A stretch of DNA of 64,000 nucleotides from Micromonospora sp. WMMD1082 (GCF_029626175.1 NZ_JARUBM010000002.1:2294001-2358000), one strand, 5' to 3'; positions 36,213 to 45,186 are shown, numbered from the stretch's first letter. Translations and numbers: made by a program. Notes: generated by a model not told the origin, from the sequence alone.

Positions 36213-39200
36213 TCAGGCGGTACGGAGGCGGGTGAGGAGCGCCTCGGCGGCGGCCCGTTCACTGCGCTGCTCGGTGGCGTACGCCAGGCGGACCGCATCC
36301 TCGGCGCTGGCCTTCGCCTCCGCCGGCCGACCGCAGGCGGCCAACGCCTCGGCCAACACGCTCGCCGCGATCACCTGGCTGCGGACGTCCTCGGCCGGCG
36401 CCGTCACCGCCCGGCGCGCCCAGTACAACGCCTGCTCCCGCTGCCCGTGCGCGAGCAGGGCCGACGCGTAGCGCGCCATCGACTGCCGGCGGGAGAAGAG
36501 CAGCGACGGTGTGGTGGCGGCAGCGGTGGCGACCGGGGCGAGCAGGCCGACCGCGGTGCCGGAGTCGCCGGCCGCCAGCCGGGCCGTCGCCAGCAGCACC
36601 CGGGGAGCCACCTGGGCCGGCGCCTGCGGGTTGTGCGGCTCCACGGTGGTGAGCACCGCCCGGGCGTCCCGCTCGGCGGCGGCCACGTCGCCCATGTCCA
36701 GGGCGACGAAGCCGCGCAGCGTGCCGGCCATCCCGGTGAGCAGCGGGTGTGCGGTCCGGTGGCCGTACGCGAGCGCGTCGGTGAGCAGGTCAGCGGCGTG
36801 CTCCGGCTCGCCCAGCCCTCGGGCGACCACCCCGCGCACGACCAGCGCGAAGCCCTGCCCCCAGTCATCGGAGGCGGCGGCGAACTCCCGGTACGCCCGG
36901 CGTGCCTCCCGGTCGGCGTCGGCCAGCTCGCCCAACTCGGCGTTGGCGTACGCGTCGACCGCCCGCAGGGTGCCGACCGCCCACGCCTCGCCGACCCGCT
37001 CGCCGAAGGGCAGGAAGATCCGGGCCAACCGCCGTGCCTCCCGCAACCGCCCGGCGAGCAGCCGGGCGAAGGCGGTGGTGCCGCGCAGCCAGGCCCGCCC
37101 GTAGGGATCCTTCAACTCGGCGAAGAGTCGGGCGGCCCGGCCGAGCACCGCGTCCGTGCCGCCGAAGTCGCCCCGGGTGGTGGTCACCCAGGCCAGGTTC
37201 TGCAACGACCACGCCTGCCCCCGCCGGTCCCGCACGGCCAGGCTGACCTGGTACGCGGCGGCCAGCCGGCTGCTCGCCTGCCCCAGCCGGCCGGCCAGGA
37301 AGTCCGCCATGCCCAGCCGGCGCATCGCCGATGCCCGCAGGGTCGGCAGGTCGGCGTCGCCGGCCACCTGCGACGCCTCCCGCCAGCAGGACTCCGCCCG
37401 CCGCAGGTCGCCCATCACCTGATGGGCCTGTCCGGCGAGCAGCAGGGCACTGGCCCGCGTCGCCGGATCCCCCGCGTTCGCGGAGATCTTCTCGGCGAAG
37501 GCCAGCGCGTCGGCGGCCCGACCGACCTGGAGCAGCGCGCGGGCGTGCACCACCCGGTCGGCCGCCGGTACGCCGTCGCGGGCCAGTTCGGCGGCGCGTT
37601 CGGCGTACTCCACGGCGAGCGCCGGCTCGCCCACCTCCAGCGCCCGGCGGGTGGCCCGGCCGAGCGCGGCGACGCCCAGCGGTGCGACCGCTCGGGCCGG
37701 CGCGTCCGGGCGCAGCGTGACCGCGTCGGCCAGCGCGGTGGCCCGCTCGACGTGCGCGGCCACGAAGTCGTCCCGGCTCGCCTCCGTGAAGCCCCCCGGA
37801 CCGGTCACGGTGCCCCCCGGGCCGGTCGCGGCGCCGCCGCTCACCTCGCCGACCGTGCCGCCGCCGTGACCAGCCACGTCGGCCGCCCAGCGGGCCAGCG
37901 CGGCGTGCCGCTCGGCCAGCTCCGCCTTGCTGATCCCGGAGTACGCGGCCTCCCGCATCAGCGGGGTGGCGAAGGCGTACCCGCTGCGGGTGCGGTGCAG
38001 CATCCGTCGCTGCAGCAGCTCCTCCACCGCGCGTTCCAGTTCGACCGCGGCGACCGCGGCCGGACGACCGTCGCGGCCGGCCCGCTGTTCCCGCAACGCC
38101 TCCAGCGCGCCGTCGGGCACCGTGTCGCCGACCACGGCGGCATCCCGCAGCACCGAGCGGGCCTCGACGGGCAGGGCGTCGATCCGGGCGGCGAGCACCG
38201 CCGCCAGGTCACGGGAGAGCAGCCGGCTACCCAGCGAGCCGGGCGCCAGCCGCCAGCTGTTGCGTGCCCCGGCGGTGAGCGCGCCGCGCTCCATCAGCAG
38301 GGTGACCAGTTCGGCCAGGTAGAACGCGTTGCCCTGGGCGGTGGCGAGCAGTCGGTCGGTGTCGGCCTGGGGCAGTCGCCCGCCGGCGAGATAGCTGGTC
38401 AGCAACCGGGCCGCGTCGGCGCCCCGCAGTGGCGGCAGCGGTTGCACCTCGGCGTCCGCGACCCGGGTCAGGGTGCCGGCGGCGCGCACCAGCTCGGGCC
38501 GGCCGAGCAGCAGCACCAGCACCGGCCCGGTGAGCCGGGACAGCGCCACCTCCAGCGCCCGGATGGTCTCCCCGGTGGCGTCGTGCAGGTCGTCCACCAC
38601 GACCACGAGCGGCGCCTCCGCGGCGAGCGCGCTGAGCAGATCGGCCACCGCGTTGGGCACCGCGTCGACGTCGGCCGGCGGCTGGGCGCTGCTCCACTCG
38701 CCCTGGTCGGCGTGGCCACCGGCGGGCAGTTCGGCGTATCCGAGCAGGGCCAGCAGCTGGTCCACCGCGACCGGGGCCGGCTCGGTCCGGACACGGCTGA
38801 GCCGCTGCCCGAGCCGCCGCAGGCGCTCCTCGACGGCCGCGCGGGTGACCGCCGTGGCCGCGTCGTTGGGCAGGCCCGTCGCGGCGCGCACCAGGTCCGC
38901 GAGGGGTGCCAGCCGGCGACGCTCACCGAACGCGGCGCAGCGCACCGAGAGCACCCGCGCCCCGGTGTGCGCGGCGTACCGCCCGGCGCCCACGTCGTAG
39001 CCGGCGGCGAGGCGTTCCACCTCGGCGGCGAACCGGGACTTGCCGATGCCCGCCTCGGCGGTCATCAGCAGCACCCGTGGCTCACCACGGTCGATCACCT
39101 CGGCCAGCCGACCGGCGACCCGGCCGATCTCGGTCTCCCGGCCGACGAAGGGCGCCTCGTCGCCGAGGCCGGAGCGGGTGCCGGGCGCGTCCAGCAGACC

Positions 39201-39836
39201 GAGCAGCTCGTACGCCTCGACCGGCTCGCGCTTGCCCTTGAGCCGCAGCGGGCGTAGCGCGCGCCAGCTCGCCACGTGGCGGGTCGCCGCGGCCGTGCGC
39301 CCGCCGGCGTAGACCGCGCCGACGGCGGCGGCGTCGGCCAGCCGGGCGGCGGTGTTGACGGTGTCGCCGATGACGGTGTACTCGATCGCGGCCTGGATGC
39401 CGGCGATCACGTCGCCCGTGTTCAGCCCGACCCGCAGGCCCAGCGGGGCGCCGCCACCCCGCTCGTCGTCGAGCACCCGGCGGACCGCCCGCTGCATGGA
39501 CAACGCGGCGCGGACCGCCCGCTCGGCGTCGTCCTCGTGCGCCACCGGGGCACCGAAGACCGCCATGATCCCGTCACCGGTCAGCTTGTCGACGTGCCCG
39601 CCGAAGGTCTTGACCGCCCCGGCGAGGGCGGCCAGCACCCGGTCGGTGACCGCACCGACGCGCTCCGGGTCGAGATCCTCCGACCAGGACGTGAAGTCGG
39701 ACAGGTCGCCGAAGAGCACGGTCACCACCCGACGCTCGGCGGCGGGCAGGGTCGCGGCGGCCGGCAGCGCGGCGCCGCAGTTGTGGCAGAACCGGGCGCC
39801 GGGCACGGCGACGGTTCCGCACACCGGGCAGGTCAC
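36213..39836 (-). CDS. class III adenylyl cyclase fused to AAA/STAND ATPase and TPR repeats
   Basis: 1,207 residues starting at GTG 39836, which overlaps the metallohydrolase stop as GTGA. Order: zinc ribbon (CPVCGTVAVPGARFCHNCG, 1-25); class III cyclase (about 40-215) with both metal Asp (LFGDLSDFTSWS; LTGDGIMAVFG), the adenine-selecting Lys (VDKLTGDG) and Asp (VIGDTVNTAAR), and transition-state Asn/Arg (VNTAARL); P-loop ATPase (LLMTAEAGIGKSRFA, about 262; VVVVDDLHDATGE); then a C-terminal superhelix of TPR-like repeats. All cyclase catalytic residues are present, so cAMP formation is likely. This STAND architecture is typical of ligand-gated cyclases. Confidence 0.9.
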   Translation of the reverse strand: MTCPVCGTVAVPGARFCHNCGAALPAAATLPAAERRVVTVLFGDLSDFTSWSEDLDPERVGAVTDRVLAALAGAVKTFGGHVDKLTGDGIMAVFGAPVAHEDDAERAVRAALSMQRAVRRVLDDERGGGAPLGLRVGLNTGDVIAGIQAAIEYTVIGDTVNTAARLADAAAVGAVYAGGRTAAATRHVASWRALRPLRLKGKREPVEAYELLGLLDAPGTRSGLGDEAPFVGRETEIGRVAGRLAEVIDRGEPRVLLMTAEAGIGKSRFAAEVERLAAGYDVGAGRYAAHTGARVLSVRCAAFGERRRLAPLADLVRAATGLPNDAATAVTRAAVEERLRRLGQRLSRVRTEPAPVAVDQLLALLGYAELPAGGHADQGEWSSAQPPADVDAVPNAVADLLSALAAEAPLVVVVDDLHDATGETIRALEVALSRLTGPVLVLLLGRPELVRAAGTLTRVADAEVQPLPPLRGADAARLLTSYLAGGRLPQADTDRLLATAQGNAFYLAELVTLLMERGALTAGARNSWRLAPGSLGSRLLSRDLAAVLAARIDALPVEARSVLRDAAVVGDTVPDGALEALREQRAGRDGRPAAVAAVELERAVEELLQRRMLHRTRSGYAFATPLMREAAYSGISKAELAERHAALARWAADVAGHGGGTVGEVSGGAATGPGGTVTGPGGFTEASRDDFVAAHVERATALADAVTLRPDAPARAVAPLGVAALGRATRRALEVGEPALAVEYAERAAELARDGVPAADRVVHARALLQVGRAADALAFAEKISANAGDPATRASALLLAGQAHQVMGDLRRAESCWREASQVAGDADLPTLRASAMRRLGMADFLAGRLGQASSRLAAAYQVSLAVRDRRGQAWSLQNLAWVTTTRGDFGGTDAVLGRAARLFAELKDPYGRAWLRGTTAFARLLAGRLREARRLARIFLPFGERVGEAWAVGTLRAVDAYANAELGELADADREARRAYREFAAASDDWGQGFALVVRGVVARGLGEPEHAADLLTDALAYGHRTAHPLLTGMAGTLRGFVALDMGDVAAAERDARAVLTTVEPHNPQAPAQVAPRVLLATARLAAGDSGTAVGLLAPVATAAATTPSLLFSRRQSMARYASALLAHGQREQALYWARRAVTAPAEDVRSQVIAASVLAEALAACGRPAEAKASAEDAVRLAYATEQRSERAAAEALLTRLRTA

Positions 39837-40684
39837 GGTCGGTCCAACCCCGCGCCACCGCCGTCGGATTCCCGGCCCAGGTATTCCAGCTGGGCGCGGA
39901 CGGACCACTCGGCCGCCCACCACAGCGACCGGTCCACGTCCGCGTAGACCGTCGCGACCACCTCGGCCGCGGTCCGCGCGCCACCGTCCAGCGCCACCCG
40001 GACCTGGTCGAGCCGGGCGCGACGGTGGGCGAGGTAGAAGTCCGCGGCGGCGCCGCAGTCGGCCAGTGCCGGGCCGTGTCCCGGCAACGCCGGGATCCCG
40101 CGGTACGCCGAGAGCAGTTCCAGGCTGGCGAGGTAGTCGCCGAGGTGGCCGTCCGGGTGGGCGACCACGGTGGTGCCCCGGCCCAGGATGGTGTCGCCGG
40201 TCAGCACCAACCGCCGGCCGTAGTGGCCGACCAGGAAGCAGACCGAGTCGGCGGTGTGCCCGGGCGTCGGCACGAGCCGGATGTCCAGGCCGTACCCGTC
40301 GAGGCGGTCACCCTCGCGGCTGCCACCGTCGGCCGGGGCGCTGCCCAGCGGCGGGCCGCCGATGCTGTGCGCGGGGTCGGCGGCGCGCACCGGCACGCCG
40401 TCGAGCAGCTCGTGCAGGCGCGGCGAGGCCTCGGTGTGATCCGGATGCCCGTGGGTGATCAGCACCAGACCGATCGGCCCCTGCGCGGTGATCGCCGCCA
40501 GATGCGCCTCGTCGGCCGGGCCCGGATCGACGAGCACGCCGTACGACGCACCGGGCGCCCGCAGCAGCCAGGTGTTGGTGCCGTCCAGCGTCATCGGACC
40601 CGGGTTCGGCGCACGCAGCAGCGTCACCCAATCCGGCAGTTCGCTGGCGAGGGCGGTCACCGCCCCCGTCACATGCCCTCCCAT
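39833..40684 (-). CDS. MBL-fold metallo-hydrolase (LACTB2-like)
   Basis: 283 residues. Metal site THGHPDHTEASP (HxHxDH, about 78), with later His/Asp in TPGHTADSVCFLVG, LVLTGDTILGRG and GHGPALAD; C-terminal winged region (YLAHRRARLDQVRVALDGGA) as in LACTB2/Rv3677c. Such proteins hydrolyse RNA or thioester-like substrates, but the bacterial substrate is unproven. The gene overlaps the cyclase by GTGA, and RidA lies 124 bp upstream across a strong inverted repeat. Confidence 0.9.
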   Translation of the reverse strand: MGGHVTGAVTALASELPDWVTLLRAPNPGPMTLDGTNTWLLRAPGASYGVLVDPGPADEAHLAAITAQGPIGLVLITHGHPDHTEASPRLHELLDGVPVRAADPAHSIGGPPLGSAPADGGSREGDRLDGYGLDIRLVPTPGHTADSVCFLVGHYGRRLVLTGDTILGRGTTVVAHPDGHLGDYLASLELLSAYRGIPALPGHGPALADCGAAADFYLAHRRARLDQVRVALDGGARTAAEVVATVYADVDRSLWWAAEWSVRAQLEYLGRESDGGGAGLDRP

Positions 40685-40717
40685 GGCTGCGATCGTACGA
40701 CCCCACCGGGGCGGCCC

Positions 40718-40791
40718 CGCGATCTTGCAGTTTCGGTCCCCGATTCGCCCTTCCGAGGGGCTTTCGTCCCGACCGAAACTGCAAGATCGCG
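40718..40791. repeat. 21-bp perfect inverted repeat between ridA and the MBL gene
   Basis: Left arm 40718-40738 (starts CGCGATCTTGCAG, ends TTTCGGTC) and right arm 40771-40791 are exact reverse complements separated by a 32-nt loop. Transcribed from either side it gives a very stable stem. No U-tract follows, so it is not a standard terminator. It may be a dispersed palindromic element, an attenuator or an mRNA-processing site. Confidence 0.75.
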
Positions 40792-40807
40792 TGGGGTGGC
40801 GTCGAGG

Positions 40808-41269
40808 TCAGGAGACCTCGACGATGAGTTCGACCTCGACCGGGGCGTCCAGCGGGAGTTCGGCGACGCCGACCGCGCTGCGGGCGTGCCGGCCGGCCTC
40901 GCCGAACACGGCACCGAACAGGTCCGAGGCGCCGTTGATGACGCCGGGCTGGCCGGTGAAGCCGGGTGCGCTCGCGACGAAGCCGGTCAGCTTGACGACC
41001 TTGACGACGTTCTCCAGGCCGACCAGCGAGTCGATCGCGGCGAGCGCGTTGAGGGCGCACCGCTGGGCGAGCTGTTTGGCCTGGTCGGCCGAGACGCCGG
41101 CGCCGACCTTGCCGGTGGCCAGCAGCTTGCCCTCGGCCATCGGCAGCTGCCCCGAGACGTACACGTGCTGCCCGGACTGCACCGCCGGCACGTAGCTCGC
41201 CACCGGCGGCACCACCTCCGGCAGTTCCAGCCCGAGTTCCGCCAGCTTCCCGTGCGGCCCGTTACTCAT
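40808..41269 (-). CDS. ridA: RidA-family protein
   Basis: 153 residues from ATG 41269. RidA/YjgF/endoribonuclease L-PSP fold: GLELPEVVPPVASYVPAVQS, HVYVSGQLPM, CALNALAAIDSLVGLENVVK and GVAELPLDAPVEVELIVEVS. It deaminates reactive enamine/imine intermediates, with an Arg in the pocket in canonical members; here the RidA-specific Arg region reads RSAVGVAELPL. Positional homologue of Rv3678c. Confidence 0.92.
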   Translation of the reverse strand: MSNGPHGKLAELGLELPEVVPPVASYVPAVQSGQHVYVSGQLPMAEGKLLATGKVGAGVSADQAKQLAQRCALNALAAIDSLVGLENVVKVVKLTGFVASAPGFTGQPGVINGASDLFGAVFGEAGRHARSAVGVAELPLDAPVEVELIVEVS

Positions 41270-41345
41270 GCCGGCACTCCGCTGCGCTCCGCGCCGTCAT
41301 GAGGCACCACCGCACTGCGCCTGACGATTCGCTCGCTCCGCTCAC

Positions 41346-41501
41346 TCATGCCTTCGGCCGCTTCAGGTAGGCGACGAGTTGCTCCGGGTTCGGCCCGGGC
41401 ACGACGGAGACGAGTTCCCAGCCGTCCTCACCCCAGTTGTCGAGGATCTGCTTGGTCGCGTGGACCAGCAGCGGGACCGTGGCGTATTCCCACTTCTGCA
41501 T
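41346..41501 (-). CDS. DUF4177 small protein
   Basis: 51 residues, encoded by ATG 41501 to TGA 41346: starts MQKWEYATVPLLVHATKQIL, continues DNWGEDGWELVSVVPGPNPE, ends QLVAYLKRPKA. The WEY...WGxxGWELVSV pattern is diagnostic of DUF4177, whose function is unknown. A GAGGGAG ribosome-binding site sits about 10 nt before the ATG. From memory it corresponds to Rv3678A, between ridA and the ArsA-type genes. Confidence 0.85.
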   Translation of the reverse strand: MQKWEYATVPLLVHATKQILDNWGEDGWELVSVVPGPNPEQLVAYLKRPKA

Positions 41502-41545
41502 CGGTGGAGGGCTCCCTCGGTGGCATGGACACTTCGGGGCACAGC

Positions 41546-42058
41546 CTACGGTCCGCCGGCCGGTCGGGGCGCGGGGCGCTGCTCAGACTCGGGACGCTGT
41601 GCAGACTCGGGACGCTGCTCCGGGGCGGGGCGCTGCTCGGGCGGGGTCGGCAGTTCCCCGCAGGGGCCGGAGTGGTCGTAGGGCTGGGGGCAGCGGGTGC
41701 GGTCGGGCAGCAGCAGGTCGCAGAAGACCCGGTGCCGGTTGTTCTGGTCGTCGGCGGTCGACACCTCGGTCTCACCGGCGTCCAGTTCGAGCAGGAAGTT
41801 CAGCGAGGTCGCCACCCGACCGGCCAGGGCGGTCGCGGCGGCCAGGTCGGTCACCCGGATGGGCAGGTGAATGACGTACCCGGGGCCTTCCTCCTCCCGC
41901 CCTCCGGCCGGCTCGACACCGGTGACCGGGTCCGCGGGGCGGCGGTACGAGCGCTCGTTCACCGGCAGCCGGCCGGTGGAGTCTCCGCCAGCCGTCCGAC
42001 CGCCCCGTTGTGGCCCGGCCGGGAACTGGGCTCGGCGGGTGTTCTCCGTGTCGCGCAT
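41546..42058 (-). CDS. hypothetical protein with Cys/His cluster
   Basis: 170 residues from ATG 42058, chosen because GGAGG lies 6 nt upstream; longer frames to 42328 run into Gly/Pro-rich non-homologous sequence. Middle region reads GYVIHLPIRVTDLAAATALA, LNFLLELDAGETE, then VFCDLLLPDRTRCPQPYDHS-GPCGE, where three Cys and a His could bind a metal. The C-terminus is a repetitive Pro/Glu/Arg tail (EQRPAPEQRPESAQRPESEQ). No family recognised. Confidence 0.65.
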   Translation of the reverse strand: MRDTENTRRAQFPAGPQRGGRTAGGDSTGRLPVNERSYRRPADPVTGVEPAGGREEEGPGYVIHLPIRVTDLAAATALAGRVATSLNFLLELDAGETEVSTADDQNNRHRVFCDLLLPDRTRCPQPYDHSGPCGELPTPPEQRPAPEQRPESAQRPESEQRPAPRPAGGP

Positions 42059-42380
42059 GCGCTGCCTCCGGGCGTCGTACCTGGTCACGGCGCCGCCCGT
42101 CGGTCCGGGCCCCTGCGCCCGGCCCGGGGCGGGCGTGCCGGAGCGACCGTAGGGCCGACCCACCGGTCCCATCAACAGGACGCGCACGCCCGATTGCATT
42201 GGGTCACATTTGCGACACCCGACCAGCGGAAAGCTGACCGCGACGCCCGTACGGGAGACACCGGGCCCTCCGCAGCCGGACCGGGGACCGCTACCCTTCC
42301 GGTCTGGACGGGCGCCCGGCCCGGCCACCCGATCCCACGCTCACCGCCACTGCGGTGCTGCGCCGCACCCCGGGGGACCG
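42059..42380. other. intergenic region between divergent genes, no gene seen
   Basis: The 322-bp gap holds divergent promoters. A TACCCT (42292-42297) could be the -10 for the rightward gene. A 14-bp inverted repeat with one mismatch (GTCACATTTGCGAC, 42203-42216) may be a regulator site; it does not match the CRP consensus. Reading frames across it have shadow-type composition. Confidence 0.4.
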
Positions 42381-42977
42381 ATGACCCAGCCACCCACCGG
42401 CCCGACCGGCCCCACCGACCTCCCACCAGCCGGTCCGCCCGGCCAGTCCTCCTCCCCGGCAACCGCCGGCAATGGTGCGTCGACCCCGCCACCGGCGTCC
42501 GGTTATCCGCCGCACCAGGCGCCGGCGGGTCCGCCCCGTAAGCGCGGGGCGCTGGTCGCCTCGATCGCGCTGGTCGTGGTGCTGCTGCTCTGCGCCGGCG
42601 GCGGCGTGGCCGCGTTCCTTGCCCTGCGCAACACCGAGTCCGGCGAGGGGGCGCAGGATCCGTCGGTGGCGGTCGACGACTTCCTCACCGCGGTCTACCA
42701 GGAGCGGGACGCCGCCAAGGCGGCCAAGCTGGTCTGCACCGCCGCCCGCGACCGGGACAAGATCAGGGCCAAGGTGGCCGAGGTCGAGAAGTACGTCTCG
42801 ACCTACCAGAACCCCCGGTTCCGCTGGGACACCCCGACGGTGGACAACGAGACCGGCGACCGGGCCACCGTCACCACCACGGTGACCGTGACCACCGCCG
42901 ACGAGAAGATCGCCGACCAGGACCTACGCTTCACCGTGATCCGCAAGACCGGCTGGTGGGTCTGCGAGGTCGCCTGA
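42381..42977 (+). CDS. Pro-rich membrane-anchored protein with lumazine/NTF2-like exterior domain
   Basis: 198 residues from ATG 42381 with GGGGGA upstream. A ~55-residue Pro/Gly/Thr-rich cytoplasmic stretch, one transmembrane helix (LVASIALVVVLLLCAGGGVAAF), then an exterior domain: VAVDDFLTAVYQERDAAKAA, LVCTAARDRDKIRAKVAEVE, VTTTVTVTTADEKIADQDLR, GWWVCEVA. This resembles DUF4878/Rv-type stalk proteins that carry an NTF2-like fold with a Cys pair. Function unknown. It is immediately upstream of the two ArsA-type genes. Confidence 0.7.
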   Translation: MTQPPTGPTGPTDLPPAGPPGQSSSPATAGNGASTPPPASGYPPHQAPAGPPRKRGALVASIALVVVLLLCAGGGVAAFLALRNTESGEGAQDPSVAVDDFLTAVYQERDAAKAAKLVCTAARDRDKIRAKVAEVEKYVSTYQNPRFRWDTPTVDNETGDRATVTTTVTVTTADEKIADQDLRFTVIRKTGWWVCEVA

Positions 42978-42991
42978 ACTCGCCGAATGGA

Positions 42992-42997
42992 TAGGCT
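42992..42997 (+). promoter_or_regulatory. -10 element (TAGGCT) for leaderless ArsA-type gene 1
   Basis: TAGGCT is exactly 6 nt before GTG 43004, and no ribosome-binding site precedes that GTG. This predicts transcription starting at the start codon. Confidence 0.45.
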
Positions 42998-43003
42998 CGA
43001 CGG

Positions 43004-43981
43004 GTGGGAGCAGCGCAGCGACCGACTGACCAGGCCGGCACCGATTGGCCCGCCCGCCTGCACGTGGTGACCGGCAAGGGGGGCACGGGCAAGACCAGCG
43101 TGGCCGCCGCCCTGGCCCTGGGCCTGGCCGCCGCCGGTCGACGCACGCTCCTGGTCGAGGTGGAGGGCCGGCAGGGCATCGCCCAACTCTTCGGCACCGA
43201 GCCGCTGCCGTACGCCGAACGGCACCTGGCCGACGCGCCCGGCGGCGGCGAGGTCCGCGCCCTCGCCGTGGACGCCGAGGAGGCGCTGCTCGAATACCTT
43301 GACATGTTCTACAAGCTCGGCGCGGCGGGCCGGGCACTGCGCAAGTTCGGCGCGATCGACTTCGCCACCACCATCGCTCCGGGCCTGCGCGACGTGCTAC
43401 TCACCGGCAAGCTCAAGGAGGCCACCACCCGCACCGTCGACCAGCGACGGGTGTACGACGCGGTGGTGCTGGACGCACCGCCCACCGGCCGGATCGGGCG
43501 TTTCCTGAACGTCACCGCCGAGACGGCCCGGCTGGCCAAGGTGGGGCCGATCAAGACCCAGAGCGAGGGGGTCTCGGCCCTGCTGCGCTCACCGATGACC
43601 GCGGTGCACGTGGTGACCCTGCTCGAGGAGATGCCGGTACAGGAGACCGTCGACGCGATCGCCGAGCTGACCTCGCTGGGATTCGGGGTGGGCCGGGTGA
43701 TCGTCAACGCGACCCGGGCGCCGCTGCCGGCGGGGCGGTTGGTCACCGAGGCCGAGCTGGAGCGGGGGCTTCGCGCCGCCGGGCTGCCGGCCGACCAGCG
43801 GACCGTCGCCGGGCTGCACCACGAGGCACGCGACCTGGCGATCCGCCGGGAGCTGGAGGATTCGCTCCGCGCCGATCTGGTGGAACTCGGCGTGCCCCTG
43901 GTGGAACTCCCGCTCCTGCCCGACGGGGTGGACCGTGCCGGCCTCGACGTGCTCACCACGGCGCTCGTGCACGGCGATTGA
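43004..43981 (+). CDS. ArsA/GET3-family ATPase, first of a pair
   Basis: 325 residues from GTG 43004. Deviant P-loop GKGGTGKTS (about 22; LHVVTGKGGTGKTSVAAALA), with later VVLDAPPTGRIGRFLN (switch II-type DAPPTG). Corresponds to M. tuberculosis Rv3679, described as forming a Get3-like heterodimer with Rv3680. Membership of the anion-pump/tail-anchored targeting superfamily is clear; the cargo is not. The partner gene lies 56 bp downstream in the same direction. Confidence 0.9.
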   Translation: MGAAQRPTDQAGTDWPARLHVVTGKGGTGKTSVAAALALGLAAAGRRTLLVEVEGRQGIAQLFGTEPLPYAERHLADAPGGGEVRALAVDAEEALLEYLDMFYKLGAAGRALRKFGAIDFATTIAPGLRDVLLTGKLKEATTRTVDQRRVYDAVVLDAPPTGRIGRFLNVTAETARLAKVGPIKTQSEGVSALLRSPMTAVHVVTLLEEMPVQETVDAIAELTSLGFGVGRVIVNATRAPLPAGRLVTEAELERGLRAAGLPADQRTVAGLHHEARDLAIRRELEDSLRADLVELGVPLVELPLLPDGVDRAGLDVLTTALVHGD

Positions 43982-44025
43982 CTCACACCTGACCTCGGCC
44001 TGACGCGCGGAGCGGGCCGGCCCGA

Positions 44026-44031
44026 TACGCT
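44026..44031 (+). promoter_or_regulatory. -10 element (TACGCT) for leaderless ArsA-type gene 2
   Basis: TACGCT is 6 nt before GTG 44038, the same geometry as at the first ArsA-type gene. The second gene can therefore be made independently of the first. Confidence 0.45.
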
Positions 44032-44037
44032 CGATTG

Positions 44038-45186
44038 GTGCCTTCCGACAACGCCGCCCCGCAGCTGGACGTCGACCGGATCCTGGCCGACCCGGGCGTA
44101 CGGATCGTGGTCTGCTGCGGGGCGGGCGGGGTGGGCAAGACGACCACGGCCGCCGCGCTCGCGCTGCGCGCGGCCGAGCAGCACGGCCGGCGTACGGTGG
44201 TGCTCACCATCGACCCGGCGCGGCGGCTGGCACAGTCGCTCGGCCTGACGGAGCTGGACAACACGCCTCGGCAGGTCAAGGGGATCGACGTCGAGGACAG
44301 CGGTGGCCAGTTGCACGCCATGATGCTCGACATGAAGCGCACCTTCGACGACGTGGTGCTCGCGCACACCGATCCGGCGAAGGCCACGGAGATCTTCGCG
44401 AACCCCTTCTACCAGGCGATGAGTTCCACCTTCGCCGGTACGCAGGAGTACATGGCGATGGAGAAGCTCGGCCAGCTGCACGCGCGGGGCGAGTGGGACC
44501 TGATCGTGGTGGACACCCCGCCGTCGCGCTCGGCGCTGGACTTTCTCGACGCGCCGGCGCGGCTGTCCCGGTTCCTCGACGGGCGGATGCTGCGGCTGCT
44601 GCTCGCCCCAGCGCGGACCGGCGGTCGCAGCATGTTCAGCCTGGTCACCGCCTCCTTCGGGATGTTCTCCCGGGTCGTGCAGAAGGTGATCGGCGCTCAG
44701 TTGCTGACTGACCTGTCCGGTTTCGTGGCCGCGCTCGACTCGATGTTCGGCGGGTTCCGGCAGCGCGCGGAGCAGACGTACCGCATCCTGCAGGCGCGGG
44801 AGACGGCGTTTCTGCTGGTCGCGGCGCCGGAGCCGGACGCGGTCCGGGAGGCCGCCTACTTCGCCGGCCGATTGCGCGAGGAGAAGATGCCGCTCGCCGG
44901 CCTGGTGCTCAACCGGGTGCACCGGCCGGCGGTGCCCGAGCTGGGCGGGCCGGAGAGCCGTGCCGCCGCCGACCAGCTGGCTGCGGCCGGCGGCCACGAG
45001 GGCACCGTCGAGGTCCTGCGGGCGCACGCGGCCCTGGCCGAGCAGGCGGTCCGCGAGCGGCAGGTGGCCGCGCGGTTCACCGAGGCGTTCCCGCAGGTGC
45101 CGGCCGTCTCGGTGACGGCACAGCCCGCCGACGTGCACGACGTCGACGGGCTGCGAACGATCGCGGCGGCGATGAGCCGCGACTGA
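44038..45186 (+). CDS. ArsA/GET3-family ATPase, second of a pair
   Basis: 382 residues from GTG 44038; a TTG three bases upstream is less likely. P-loop GAGGVGKTTT (VVCCGAGGVGKTTTAAALAL), followed by TIDPARRLAQSLGL, LHAMMLDMKRTFDDVV and LIVVDTPPSRSALDFLDAP. The signature motifs are closer to canonical ArsA than those of the upstream partner. Homologue of Rv3680. Convergent with whiB4 (9 bp between the coding ends). Confidence 0.92.
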   Translation: MPSDNAAPQLDVDRILADPGVRIVVCCGAGGVGKTTTAAALALRAAEQHGRRTVVLTIDPARRLAQSLGLTELDNTPRQVKGIDVEDSGGQLHAMMLDMKRTFDDVVLAHTDPAKATEIFANPFYQAMSSTFAGTQEYMAMEKLGQLHARGEWDLIVVDTPPSRSALDFLDAPARLSRFLDGRMLRLLLAPARTGGRSMFSLVTASFGMFSRVVQKVIGAQLLTDLSGFVAALDSMFGGFRQRAEQTYRILQARETAFLLVAAPEPDAVREAAYFAGRLREEKMPLAGLVLNRVHRPAVPELGGPESRAAADQLAAAGGHEGTVEVLRAHAALAEQAVRERQVAARFTEAFPQVPAVSVTAQPADVHDVDGLRTIAAAMSRD

